Shown: positions 54,701 to 64,000 of the stretch, one piece after another | Numbering within the stretch: the stretch's first letter is position 1 | Layout of the letters: each line of letters starts with the position of its first letter | NCBI GenBank assembly: GCA_023053545.1 | Contig: JAKZAN010000005.1 | Location: 4,154,001 to 4,218,000, forward strand | DNA from: Lepidurus packardi | Lineage: Eukaryota; Arthropoda; Branchiopoda; Notostraca; Triopsidae | Length of the DNA: 64,000 nt | Direction: 5' to 3' | The notes under the pieces: model-generated | Seen by the model: the letters and a program-made list of their open reading frames with translations, nothing else | The model's database searches: none | What the model was told of the DNA's origin: nothing | Made by a program: the position numbers and the translations under genes

Positions 54701-57612
54701 TTCTCGAAAGTCTGGGTTTGTGTGTGGGGAGTTGTATGTATTCGAAAAGTGCAGAACAGTGTGATATAAGATCTGCGTGAGGAAGGTGTATGTCAGGGGT
54801 AAAAAGCTACTAAGGGGTGCAAACGGGATTACTTTAGTAACATGAGCTGTTTTTAGAGACACAAAGGGTGAAGCGGATTTTCACCCATCCACGCCACACA
54901 TGCAATGCAAGAGAAAAGGGCCCAGCTTAAAACTTGGCACCCCCTAGAAAGAAAACCTATACCTTTCCATTTCTAAACTAAAGGAAAACAAGAGCCGATT
55001 GTATGGGTTGTGAAAGTGTATATTTTCACAAGCGTGCAAAAGGCGATGGATCAAATTTTTAAGAAGTGAGGGGGAGTTAAAGCCAGGTAATTGAACTTGG
55101 CGTGAAATTCTGTTCCGTAAGAGTTCTATGCTATCGTCTTCGGGAGAGTGTTGTCTTCTAGATTGCGGAAAACGGGGACAAATATTTTGGCTCGTTCCTT
55201 GGAAGATGGCAAAGAAAGTTGAAAGGTTGACATAAGGATAAGGATGAGTCTGTCTTGGGGTAACTGTTTTGCGGCGACATGATAAGATTCCCCTCCCCGC
55301 CAACGTTTTGGGGTTACTGGCTGGTCGGGGCCGTGCTGGCTTGTGTATGGACTTTGGCATGAAACAGGCACTTCGTTAAGCGAAGACTACCATCCATCAG
55401 CGTTAGCGTTGATTGGAAATGTCAAAGGAATGCTGCAAGTGTCGCATTCTGCACCATATGGAACTCTCGGCCATGCATAGTAACTCATTAACGCCATGTG
55501 TTTTTCGGTAGTGCAAACGAGTGCTTAAGCAAAATGCAACAAATAACAGTTCGACTGGTTACAAATCAGGTCGATAATGTCACCTGAAAGTTGCATAGAG
55601 AAAACGTGGAATAGTTAGAAAAAAAGTAAGAAAACAATAGGCTAGGGTTTGGGGGATGGAACATCGAGGGGAGTTGAAGAGGGTTTTTCAAGTTTTCATA
55701 GTCTGGACAGAAAGGAGCCTGAGCACCGTGGGACGTCCGAGTTCCGAGTTCCTCAAGTCTTTGGGCCCTAAACACTATATGGGAATTTGGGGGTAACAAT
55801 AACAAAGGAAAAGCCATCTACATACTGCACATAGTTTTGGGCATTTGGGAGGAGAAAAATGTGAATGTGGGTCTTTTGGTTCAGACTTCCAGAGTCTAAG
55901 GAGGCTCCCTTGTTAATTGTGGTCTACTAAAGGGTTTGAGTCATAAGAATGGGAGTTGGTGTAAAAAAGAAGACTAAAAAAAAAGATTGGGGCAAGGTGG
56001 GGTGTGTGTTGTAAAGGATGAGTGCGAGGTAAAGATGTCTGCCGTAAGGTTTGTCTTATGCAAATGAGTTAGCGCAAAAGTAGGAGAAGAAAATGAGGCA
56101 AGGGGGGGGGGGGGGGAGAAAAAGTACAGGTAAAAACAGAGAGAAGGCTTGTGGCGGAGCGTGACGGCCGTTTTCACGCTTGGAGATCAATGGCCCGAAC
56201 ACTGCCCAAACGAGTTAGGTGAGACGGCAAATGTTGCAGGTATCCTAAACAGATGGGTTGTATTATAAGGAAAGCAGCAAGTTACGAAAAAAAAAAGAAA
56301 CAAGAAACACAAAAAGCAAAACGTTTTTGAAAGGGTCAGACTCTATTTTCTGATTTTGTTTTGTACATGGCACGACCGACGAATGACTGATGTATTGACC
56401 TTTTTGTCTCTTCATATTTTTTCACAGATTCCGGATAGACAACACAGACCACATAATCGATGTCAACAAGAATAACATTCCCTTCGAATATGACCAAGTC
56501 AATATTATTTGTCCTGTATACACACCCGGCACTCATGAAGATGATGCCGAAAAATATATAATTTACAATGTAAGTACTCATTTTTGTTTACGTGCCGAAC
56601 AAAAAAAAGCACCAGTGGACTAATCACGTCTCGTTTTTGTTTGTTTGCGTTGACAGGTATCAAAAGAAGAATACGACACGTGTCGCATAACGAATCCTAA
56701 TCCGAGGATTATAGCCGTGTGCGACAAACCGTACAAACTGATGTACTTTACCATAACGTTTCGCTCCTTTACACCGCAGCCTGGAGGACTTGAGTTCCGG
56801 CCAGGCCAAGACTACTACTTCATCTGTAAGTTTCCAAAGTCGTCTGTATGTCTTGACCAGTTTTAATAATTACTTTTTTTATTGTTTTGTTTAGCAACCT
56901 CTTCGCGAGATGACTTACACAGGCGGATCGGTGGTCGGTGCAGCTCACACAATATGAAGGTCGTTTTCAAGGTCTGCTGCAAGCCAGAGGACATGGATAA
57001 AAGTAAGTCTTGGGGGAAAAAATGCCAAGCTAGTTTCAATTGGGAATCTATATTAATTGTTTTTTTTGTCTAACTTACAATAGTGTCACCTGCCAGAAGC
57101 ACATTGCCCCCACCGGCATCCAACACTTCGACGGCAATTGCTGCCCCTTCTACACCAGCTGCTCTCCCGCCACGCCCAGTTAGTGCCAGCCCAATCCCGC
57201 CGCTTGTTTCGCTACCATCTCCTTCTCCTTCGCCTTTGCCTCTGCCGCCTCCGTCCATGCCATCCTCCAGTGTCCCACCCAGGTTGGCATCTTGGAAAGA
57301 ACCTGATGTCCAAAGTTATTCGGTGCGCACAACCACGAAGAAAAATGGTAAAAATAAATACATAAAATAATAGTATACTTGACTGCACTTACCCAAGGAT
57401 TCGGATTGTCTAATTTTGTTCTTGTCTCTTTTCTTATCCCTATAATAGATGAGTCAGATCGGTTGTCTAACGAAGTTGTTAAAAATGAAGAGTTGTCATC
57501 CAAAGGAGCTGGCTCGGGTACCAAATCCGGCGTCACAAGGCCGAGCTTGACGTTATGGTTGGGCGTGGTTACGTGGTTTTGCATGGAATTAACATGGTTA
57601 CGATACCGATGA
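9594..57612 (+). CDS. EFN: Ephrin ligand, isoform A (exons 1a + 2-6)
   Basis: Exons 9594-9706, 56428-56569, 56657-56825, 56895-57002, 57084-57347 and 57449-57612 (stop TGA at 57610) join in frame to a 319-residue protein. Residues 1 to about 23 are a signal peptide. The ephrin receptor-binding domain spans about 25-168. It has the start motif IYWNATNP, VNIICP, VCDKP, FTITFRSFTP, GLEFRPGQDYYFIST and GGRCSSHNMKVVFKV. The four canonical ephrin cysteines are C66, C94, C107 and C157; C169-C170 are extra. N-glycosylation sequons are NAT (34), NVS (85) and NTS in the stalk. A Pro/Ser-rich stalk (about 179-260) leads to a short hydrophobic tail ending RYR, more like a GPI signal than an ephrin-B tail. 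Ephrins bind Eph receptor kinases on neighbouring cells and guide adhesion and boundary formation. The first intron is 46.7 kb; later introns are 69-101 nt. Confidence 0.93.
11228..11240 (+). repeat. Poly-G tract (13 G)
   Basis: Uninterrupted G run following GGAGGAA; could form G-quadruplex-like structure and is prone to length error. Confidence 0.85.
11763..11778. repeat. (AG)n microsatellite
   Basis: Eight AG units directly before an A-rich tract. Confidence 0.8.
12279..12311 (+). repeat. Compound homopolymer T17-G16
   Basis: Seventeen T are followed directly by sixteen G. This is the most extreme simple-sequence junction in the window. Confidence 0.9.
15474..15488 (+). repeat. Poly-G tract (15 G)
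   Basis: Uninterrupted run of 15 G inside the large ephrin intron. Confidence 0.85.
21826..21886 (+). repeat. Dispersed intronic repeat, copy 1
   Basis: The first 32 bases, starting CAATAAAAGCTACCGAC, match copy 2 at 38351 at 29 of 32 positions. Weaker similarity continues through ACTCG and TTACTCCGGC, suggesting a unit of about 60 bp. It matches no transposon I know and has no visible terminal inverted repeats. Confidence 0.5.
23675..23708. repeat. CT/AT-rich simple repeat
   Basis: A TC run grades into an alternating AT run and then TTATTATTATT: adjoining short microsatellites. Confidence 0.7.
26071..26123. repeat. Short A-rich tandem repeat
   Basis: About five degenerate units of ATAAAAAGC or ATAAAAGAGC lie head to tail in the ephrin intron. 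Confidence 0.7.
32069..32116 (+). promoter_or_regulatory. Promoter-like cluster (GC box, CCAAT, TATAAA) inside ephrin intron
   Basis: CCCCGCC at 32069, CCAAT at 32078 and TATAAA at 32111 share one strand with spacing typical of a core promoter. No coding exon with a known domain follows. It could serve a non-coding transcript or be chance. Confidence 0.25.
33988..34003 (+). repeat. Poly-T tract (16 T)
   Basis: Uninterrupted T run followed by AATAATAATAA. Confidence 0.85.
34978..34992. repeat. (TC)n microsatellite
   Basis: About seven TC units followed by TTCTC. Confidence 0.75.
38351..38412 (+). repeat. Dispersed intronic repeat, copy 2
   Basis: Starts CAATAAAAGCTACCGACG and matches copy 1 (21826) at 29 of 32 positions and copy 3 (43217) at about 24 of 28 core positions. 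CGTCCACA just upstream is also shared with copy 3. All three copies have the same orientation. Confidence 0.5.
43211..43262 (+). repeat. Dispersed intronic repeat, copy 3 (most diverged)
   Basis: AAAAGCTATCCACGTTTCTC with TAAGCTC and then ACTCGTAGCG downstream aligns to copies 1 and 2 with scattered substitutions. It is the weakest of the three copies. Confidence 0.4.
46023..46267 (+). CDS. EFN: Ephrin alternative first coding exon 1b
   Basis: The ATG at 46023 has an in-frame TAA at 46017; a second ATG lies at 46041. The 81 complete codons begin with a basic, Ser/Arg-rich stretch of about 47 residues. A hydrophobic core follows (SSLVLILLVLTETLCLAA), then TRMHYIHWNTTNP, clearly homologous to exon 1a's IYWNATNP. 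Like 1a, it ends in phase 2 (AT) on a GTAAGT donor, so joining to 56428 gives the same Ile-Phe-Arg continuation. The spliced product would be 363 residues. The signal could be cleaved after the hydrophobic core or, given the long basic n-region, could act as a signal anchor. Other frames through this exon are open but unrelated to ephrin. A CTG/TTG run lies just upstream at 45961-45979. Confidence 0.85.
47103..47183. repeat. Palindrome-rich patch with GGTACG repeats
   Basis: An imperfect palindrome (CTTACGACGATCGTTAAG, 47103-47120) is followed by GGTACC (47149) and ACCGTACGGT (47157). GGTACG-type words recur through 47183. Confidence 0.6.
56102..56116 (+). repeat. Poly-G tract (15 G)
   Basis: Uninterrupted run of 15 G about 310 bp before ephrin exon 2. 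Confidence 0.85.
56428..57002 (+). CDS. EFN: Ephrin exons 2-4: core of the receptor-binding domain
   Basis: Exon 2 (56428-56569) encodes FRIDNTDHIIDVNKNN, then NIICP, to the NVS sequon. Exon 3 (56657-56825) carries YDTCRI, VCDKP, FTITFRSFTP and GLEFRPGQDYYFI. Exon 4 (56895-57002) carries GGRCSSHNMKVVFKVCCKP. These match the conserved ephrin fold: two disulfides (four cysteines), the G-H loop region and the strand ending in FKV. Introns are 87 and 69 nt with GTAAGT donors and pyrimidine-rich acceptors. There is one copy only, so both first exons must use it. Confidence 0.95.
57084..57347 (+). CDS. EFN: Ephrin exon 5: Pro/Ser-rich stalk
   Basis: Eighty-seven codons dominated by Pro, Ser, Ala and Leu form a low-complexity membrane-proximal stalk with one NTS sequon. 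It is longer than the juxtamembrane linker of most vertebrate ephrin-A proteins. The donor at 57348 (GTAAAA) is weaker than the other ephrin donors. Reading through it adds GKNKYIK and a stop, which would leave out the tail. Confidence 0.88.
57449..57612 (+). CDS. EFN: Ephrin exon 6: C-terminal membrane-attachment tail
   Basis: Fifty-three codons: a charged start, then a small-residue stretch (SSKGAGSGTKSG) that could hold a GPI attachment site. A hydrophobic segment (LTLWLGVVTWFCMELTWL) follows and ends RYR. There is no long cytoplasmic tail, no conserved tyrosines and no PDZ-binding YYKV end, so it is not ephrin-B-like. GPI anchoring is the better guess; a single-pass segment with a three-residue tail is the alternative. 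Confidence 0.82.
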
Positions 57613-59280
57613 GCTTCGTGGGAGGTGTGCGGACTTGGATGGGGGAAAAGTTAGCAAAATAGTTAAAAAAGAAAAAAAATGAGGAAAAATCCCTGCCCCC
57701 TTTACTGGACGTCTGTGATGGTCTACTTTTACCCCGCCCCATTCTTTTACCTTGATTTCACTGATTTTTGCCCCCCTCTGATGGAGAGCTGACAATAGAC
57801 TCAAACCACTGAAAGCAACTGCTTCGAAAACGTGGAAGAAAATGTACTTCTTCAAGAACATGATCCAGTTTGCTACGGAGGGGGTCAGCTATCTATACAT
57901 TCGTGTATAGTGTGTGCTAGTGTACTCCATTGGAAGCCATTTTATTCACCACGAAGAAATCGACATTTTTTAGTGTGGTGATTGCGAATCCTCCAGTGTT
58001 TAAAAGGATTTACTGCACTAAACTCGTCATGGTGTGCAGTGAGATCAAAGGAAGTGCCATAAGACAGAGCCCACGCCTCTTCTTTCAATTCTCAAATAGT
58101 TGAAGAAGAAAAAAAATGTTTTTTTTTTCTTGGGGGGAGGGGGGAACGAGAGGTGAGAATTAGTGGGCTTTGTGTACATTCTCTCCTACAATCCTTTACT
58201 CACTCCACTCCGTACGACCCCTCCTTTGTGTTACGGAATCACTCAAGTTCTTTGCATTCATTCTTGTGCATAGGGTGTACAGGTAGCGCATGCGTGTTTG
58301 CGACAATACGGATAGCAAAACAAAAAAGGTCTGCACAAAAATCAGAGAGATTTGTACATATGAACGAAAATGCAGACGCAGAAAAGGAAAACGCTGTTCC
58401 CTTGAAACTTTCATTGCCCTATAAAGGAGTTAATGAGAAGTAAAAAATAAAGGGATTCGCAACTTTTTTGTTTATAACTTATGAGAAGACAAAAGTATTT
58501 AGTGTCCGAAGAAATCATGGGGGCAGATTTTGTTGGGAGAGAAAAACGGCCAAGCCAATAGCATTATTTTTCCTTTTCTGTTTTCGCGGACATTTTGCAA
58601 ACACTTTTCCAAGCTACATTTCTTTCTTTTTTTTCCCTTTTTTTTATCTGGCAGAATAACTTTGCATCAGGGAGTGGAATCCTCTTTCGTTCAACACGTT
58701 CCCTGTAACCTGTTGTATCTTATTATGATGCGGTCCCTTAAATTCCGCAGTCACAAGATGGAAATATTGCATTCGTTTTCGTATGATCCGTTATACCTCT
58801 CCCTCGTGACCCCAACAGCAACAACCAATACCAATTGTGGCCATGTGTTAGTCCCCCAGGTGACTTGATTATAGCGTGACGTGAATGTGGACGTGTTTCA
58901 TATAGGGTATGACCTGTTTTGCAAAAAATATAAAACGTATGTAAATCTACCCTTGGCCGAGTCCATTTTTGCATTATGTGTCTTGTAATCTTTCAAAACC
59001 GTGAAATGGCAAGATGCGCTTCCTTTTCGTAACGCGACTTGTCTGGAAAAGGCTGGAATTTATGGAAATTCGGCTCCAGATTCAACCGGAGTACCGTTAC
59101 GCCCAGGCGTATCGGTGAATCTCTTCCGTACCCCCCGTGCAATGGGGTTCATAGAGAACGTAGTTATTCTTATGAGTCACATTTCTCCATTGTACAGGTA
59201 CAAAGGCAGACATCAAAACATAAAAGCTTATTATTGGCATTTCATTGCATACCCTCTAGCATCCAATGACTAAATTTGTG
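57613..59280 (+). other. Probable ephrin 3' UTR and downstream flank
   Basis: No domain was recognised. AATAAA at 58446 is the first clear polyadenylation hexamer seen after the stop codon. A 96-codon frame (58153-58443) lies inside the presumed UTR. A 90-codon frame at 59001-59273 has no recognisable features. Confidence 0.5.
58446..58451 (+). terminator. Candidate polyadenylation signal AATAAA for ephrin
   Basis: Canonical hexamer 834 bp after the ephrin stop, followed within 15-20 bases by a T-rich stretch (CTTTTTTGTTTATAA), as expected for a cleavage and polyadenylation site. Confidence 0.45.
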
Positions 59281-62200
59281 TTGGCAGTGGTAAGGTTAGG
59301 TAGAAATTCACATTCCAGCTTGGAAAGCCAGTTTTCGAGGAAGTAGACAAATATTTTGTTTTTACAGAGTCGTTCGTCAATTTTAACGCGCAAGAAAAAC
59401 CCGGATTTCATTAAGCAATGCCTTTCTATGACTTACAAACTATACCGGATTTTCGAAGTGAATTGACGGCTGTCAAAAGCCTGAACTAACCACCCTTTGC
59501 GCCGGCGCGGCAAGGGAACGGCCAAATGATCTCTCATGGGCGCATTCTTAGAGCCACTCAGCAACTCTTTCGTTCTTATGGGTGCATTTCATGTTGTTGG
59601 TTCATTTCAGAAGTGTAAATAGTGTAAGTCGTCATCGTAATTGTGTTTATTTCTAATAAGTACTGTTTGTTATGAGGTAGTATTGCGATAGAAACGAGGT
59701 TGCAATTTGCACATGTTATTTTTCAGAAGTACTTACCGTATTGTTAGTACCTCACAATGCCGGTGGTACAAGGTAGTTATATTACCATGCACGCTCAGCA
59801 TAGCGTCGATGTCTCTTTAAAACTTTGTAAGCTTTTTTATTGCATACTGTAGTTATAGCTCTTATACGTAAGGAGTTAGTGCTGGTTTTTCAAAGCTGTA
59901 TAGTCTCTAGGAGTTGTTGTTGAATCGCTTATGGCCAGTTCGTTGAATTAATATTCGGCAGCAGCAGTTCAAAAGCTTTCCGAAACTTATTTGTCCCCGA
60001 TCCAAAGTGTAATCGTGTGGTTTCAGATGTTGGGGGACAACTGACTTGGCTTTGTTCCTGACTGATTTAGGAGTGGTCCTCCTAATTTGTCCGGTTTAAC
60101 CTGATCGGCAACTGGGCAAGATCTACCCGTTCTTAAACGATCCCTCATAGACCGTTCGTGAGAAGCATCGAGAACAAGCTAAATTTTGTTGACTAATTGA
60201 CACCTTCAGCGAGGTTGGAAAAATGGACATCATATGGTTGATTTCCTCTGTTCCAGTCTTACGAGATGGATCAAGGACTCGCGAACACGGATGAGGAACT
60301 CCTTATCCCACTTCTTTGGCAGCTAAAAATAAGTTACAATTACATTTTCAAAGTCATATTTTAGCAATTTCTTATCCATTGTAGTGGAAAGCTGATTGGA
60401 GAGTAGCTTCAGAAGAAAAACTTCGCATCGACCCAAATGCAAAACGACTGATTCTGGAAAACGAGTTCGCTTTATGTGGTCCATAGTCAATTTTAAAAAG
60501 CGACAGAATGAAATTTACGTCCGGTAGCATAGAAAGAAGAGAGGAGCAGGCTGGAAGTAAAAGAAGTCTCCCTTTTATATACATTTTAAAAACTTGAAAT
60601 TTATTAAACCTAATTTTAAGTTCTTTCAAGGACGGACGCGGTTTGAGATCATCCCATTGCTAGCGACTTGTCTAGTGTGTTGGATTTACTTCGGCAAAAT
60701 AATAAGCAGTAACTCGTCGCGGCTATGGAAGACTTAAAATGTCCGAATTGGCGGACTTTGGCGTGATATGCTCAACAACGGACACTATTGAAAAGCGCAT
60801 TTGAGTGAAAAATTAACTGAATACTTAGGGTAAGTATTTACCGTATTCCTGATTATACAGGCTAATTCGAACGATTTTTTTTAAGGATGTCGTGAAGCGA
60901 AGTTTGATGGAAAAGAATACCGACTGAATCAATACGCTGAAGGCGGTCGGTAACGCTAAACTATCAGCCAAAAAAGATAACATAAAATAGTGTTAAAATT
61001 TGAAGATAATCCTGCATCTTATGGTATGTGTAGTAAAGCCTTGTAACGAATAAGTCATAAAAAGGAAACAAATTAACTGCCACGCTATGGTTAGTTAGAT
61101 CAGATCTAGAACGCAGCATTACCTCACTCTACAACATCTTCAGAAAATCGGAAAAGCCGAGTCCTCATATACTGCCATTGCTCAAATCACAAGAAGCAAA
61201 GTCTAGCACACATTTTCGTAACTCTTCGATGGCTCATTAAAGCACATGCTATATTAATTAGATCACTGTGTAGAAACAAAATTCACTTAGCTCCAGACCA
61301 CTTCTTCACCTGGCCAATAGCCTTCCCTTACATAGAAACCTTTCTATACACTGCAAAAATTATGTTTAGCGAAGGAAAAGCCTGGATATAAATAGGCTAC
61401 CCGTAGTTTGTGTTCAAGTTTTAGTTTTATAGTTTTTTTTTTTTCTCTTTCATTTTATAGCTTTAACTCCGTGTTCGAATCTGAATTCCTTTCAAACGTA
61501 AAGGCTTTCCCAGCAGTAGGCTACACTCTTTCTAACACAGCGCGATGGAAACTTACAGTGAAGGGCGTGGCAGTTTGTAAAGGTCGCCCAGTGTGAAAAC
61601 GTTCTGTGGTATCCCCTTATCCTACCAGGTCTTAAATGTACGTTTAAATAATAAACTTTGGCAACAGGCTTATCCCTGTACGCCAATATAATTATAAATA
61701 AAAACAAAGTCACAAAAAGTCTTGAAAATTATCTACTTTGCTTTTATTTTCAAGCCTTGGTTCCAAAGCTTAAGGCCAAGCTGGTTGCATACTTGAATTA
61801 GGAAACCCAATTATATTTTAAAGTGAGAGATGCAAACTCACTTCTCTTGAATCCAAAATCCAAAGGTTTTTAAAATTCGTTCGGGAATCTCAAACTCGAA
61901 TTAAATTATGATAATGAGCCGCGTGCTTAGAAATCGCGAACATTTAATGATCAGCCATTGGTTTGGTTTCTGTTTTGAATGTATGCAAAAGTCAGTTGTA
62001 AGTCTAAAGTCATTAAAAACAAAGAAGCGCCAGGCTGAACTAAAAGTTCAGCTCAACTCTACTCGTTATTCAAACTTGCGAAGGGGCCGGGAATTTGAAT
62101 TCAATAAGTCAGGCCGAGGCAAGGTTTGAGTTAGCTTTTACCTAAGAACTATGTAAACAACGGTTTATTTTTATTTGTTTTTTCTTAAAAGTGATCACAG

Positions 62201-64000
62201 CCTCCGCAAACGGAATAAGGAAAATGTACATCGTGCAAAACTTACCGTTTCTTTAGGACTTCTCTGTATAACGTACTGACCAGTTGACGTAGTAAAGTAG
62301 GGCGTGCACGTAAATGCAGCGCAATGTGCACTTAAAATGCATCAAGATTTTAATTTCAAATTTGCTTGGTGTTCACATGAGATTTCAGCAGAGGAAATTT
62401 CTTGAATTAACTGAACGACGTAAAGGAGAAAGCTTTGCCTGAGAAAGCGGCACCTTTGCCTAAATTAAAGCTAAGTTCCTAAATGAGATGCAACATCGCT
62501 CTCGAATTTGAAATGAAGCAAGTCACGTTAAGTTAGCATTAGAAGCTTTTTATTTTCAATAGCGGCCATTGTCAGTCGTTATCGAAGCAATATAGTCCTT
62601 CGGTTGCTGCTTGAAAGAAAAGGGCGCAGATGTATTTAGGGATGTCTTTTCGCCGCGATATATATAGGTATAGTTCCTAGGTTATCTAAAGGCCAATGTT
62701 CAAACTTAGTTTGAATTAACATGCATAATTAGGAAACAATTTAGAACATGGAATGCTTTTTAAGCGAAAAATTTGAAATAGTTATTGCATGAATTGCAAA
62801 AAAATTCAACCGTCGAGGTTACTTCGTCCTTGAAGGAATCCTACCATTTTTGGCTCTTGAGATTTGTCTACTATTCGTCTGCAATAGTAAAAATGTATTT
62901 AGTGTAACGATGTGAATTACGTGAAGTAAAAAAAAAACTTACTTGATGAAATATCAAGGATCTTAAAGCTGAAGATCTATTTTCTGTCCATAAATATAAA
63001 GAAATTGGAAAATAGTCCAAAAAAGAAGTCAATAGCAAGTTTGTTTCTATTACGTTTCTCATAAGCCACGTTAAGCGATTTAAAAAAATGTTGAGCATCT
63101 ATCACATTTTTGCTAAACCAGTTACCTGAACTTACCCAAGATACTTTTTGTTTAGCTCAGAAAAACTATAAAAATAGTACCAAAGAGAAGTTGTGTATAT
63201 AATTGCCTTACTCCTTTGTAGTAACTGAAGAATAATGTAACGTCTGAGTTTAGTACTTTTTATAGAAGAAATAACGTCTACTTATGGATGTTTTATCGTC
63301 GACCGTCGTCTTTCATGTAACTTGTCTCATTTCAATCAAAAGATGCATTTATAGGCAAAGGGTATGAGCGCTCTAAATGAAAACTTCGGAAATAAGCGAA
63401 AAGCATTGGAAAGCAGGTTTGGAGGCAACTTCTATCGAATCATCCCAAAGAACATAACAGTACTATTAGAAGAAGAAAATCCAAGAATACAATATAGCTA
63501 TTCTGTTGGGATTAATTAAAGGGATTAAACGTAAATATAGCGAAACAAAACAAGAAAGGTATTCCCTTGGAATTAAGCAAATTTTTTTCAGCATAAGAAG
63601 CTAAAATGAAATAAAATTCGAGACAGATTATTTGATTAGCCAAGAATGTTACATGCGAGTCCAAATAATTACAGATCATATTGAATTACTTGGCTGTCTT
63701 GAAAACACAGAAAAGAAATATAGTTTCACACATAGGGTATCGTGTAATTCGGAATTTTAAAATGTATACAAAGTTTATTAAAACTTATTAAAAGTTGAAG
63801 AAACTAATGGTTCCGTAAACTATTGAGTAAACGCGTAAAGCCAAAACCAGAAATTAAACACTTCACCTGTTATGACTCCAACACTGACAAATAAACTAAA
63901 TCTGAAATATGTACAATCGTATTGTCGCGTTTAGAGGCTTAAACCTTGTTTATTTTCTAAGCCTACATCTATAACGTATATACCTATTAACGTATTTGTC
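59281..64000. other. AT-rich intergenic DNA without recognisable genes
   Basis: Base composition becomes clearly more AT-rich than in the ephrin intron. Frames are short (up to about 85 codons), and no domain, RNA gene or transposon terminus could be supported. Confidence 0.55.

Larger units (their letters stand above)
46268..56427. other. Ephrin intron 1, 3' part common to both transcripts: no gene seen
   Basis: About 10.2 kb without a supportable exon on either strand. The 170-codon frame at 50157-50669 has no recognisable domain and lacks partner exons. The stretch contains palindrome-rich DNA at 47103-47183, octamers at 50030, 50575, 52454 and 56058, TA/TG simple repeats near 49618-49650, and a 15-G tract at 56102. 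It ends at a pyrimidine-rich acceptor, TTTTTTCACAG. Confidence 0.6.

Noticed and set aside
60385..60486. 33-codon protein-like stretch starting WKADWRVASEEK after a TAG acceptor
   Set aside because: No in-frame donor upstream could be found to join it, and no family was recognised. A frame this short arises easily by chance.

Overview
The window is animal (metazoan) nuclear DNA. It carries three multi-exon genes, all on the + strand. They were recognised from reconstructed exons, because no single reading frame shows more than a piece of any of them. The first two genes are compact, with introns of about 48-131 nt. The third has two alternative first introns of about 47 kb and 10 kb, followed by short introns again. 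True ephrin with a complete receptor-binding domain points to an animal. Compact introns plus a single ephrin that is neither clearly A nor B type would suit an early-branching animal such as a sponge, but the species is inference.

Layout. 2-1519: the last six exons of TBC1D22 (Rab-GAP), 5' end outside the window. 1802-4245: complete ten-exon NDC1 (pore-membrane nucleoporin), starting 282 bp after the TBC1D22 stop. 4246-9593: non-coding, probably the ephrin upstream region. 9594-9706: ephrin first coding exon 1a. 46023-46267: a second, alternative ephrin first coding exon, 1b. 56428-57612: shared ephrin exons 2-6. 57613-64000: probable ephrin 3' UTR, then AT-rich DNA without a recognisable gene.

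The main result is the ephrin locus. Exons 1a and 1b each encode their own signal sequence, followed by a homologous ephrin start (IYWNATNP versus IHWNTTNP). Both end in the same codon phase on an identical GTAAGT donor, so each can join the single exon 2 at 56428 and keep frame. The locus therefore appears to make one ephrin receptor-binding domain from two promoters 36 kb apart, with different leaders and N-termini. The large intron has no recognisable gene or transposase. It does hold many copies of the POU octamer ATTTGCAT/ATGCAAAT (15 exact copies found by eye), a short dispersed repeat in three same-strand copies, one promoter-like cluster, and homopolymer and microsatellite tracts.
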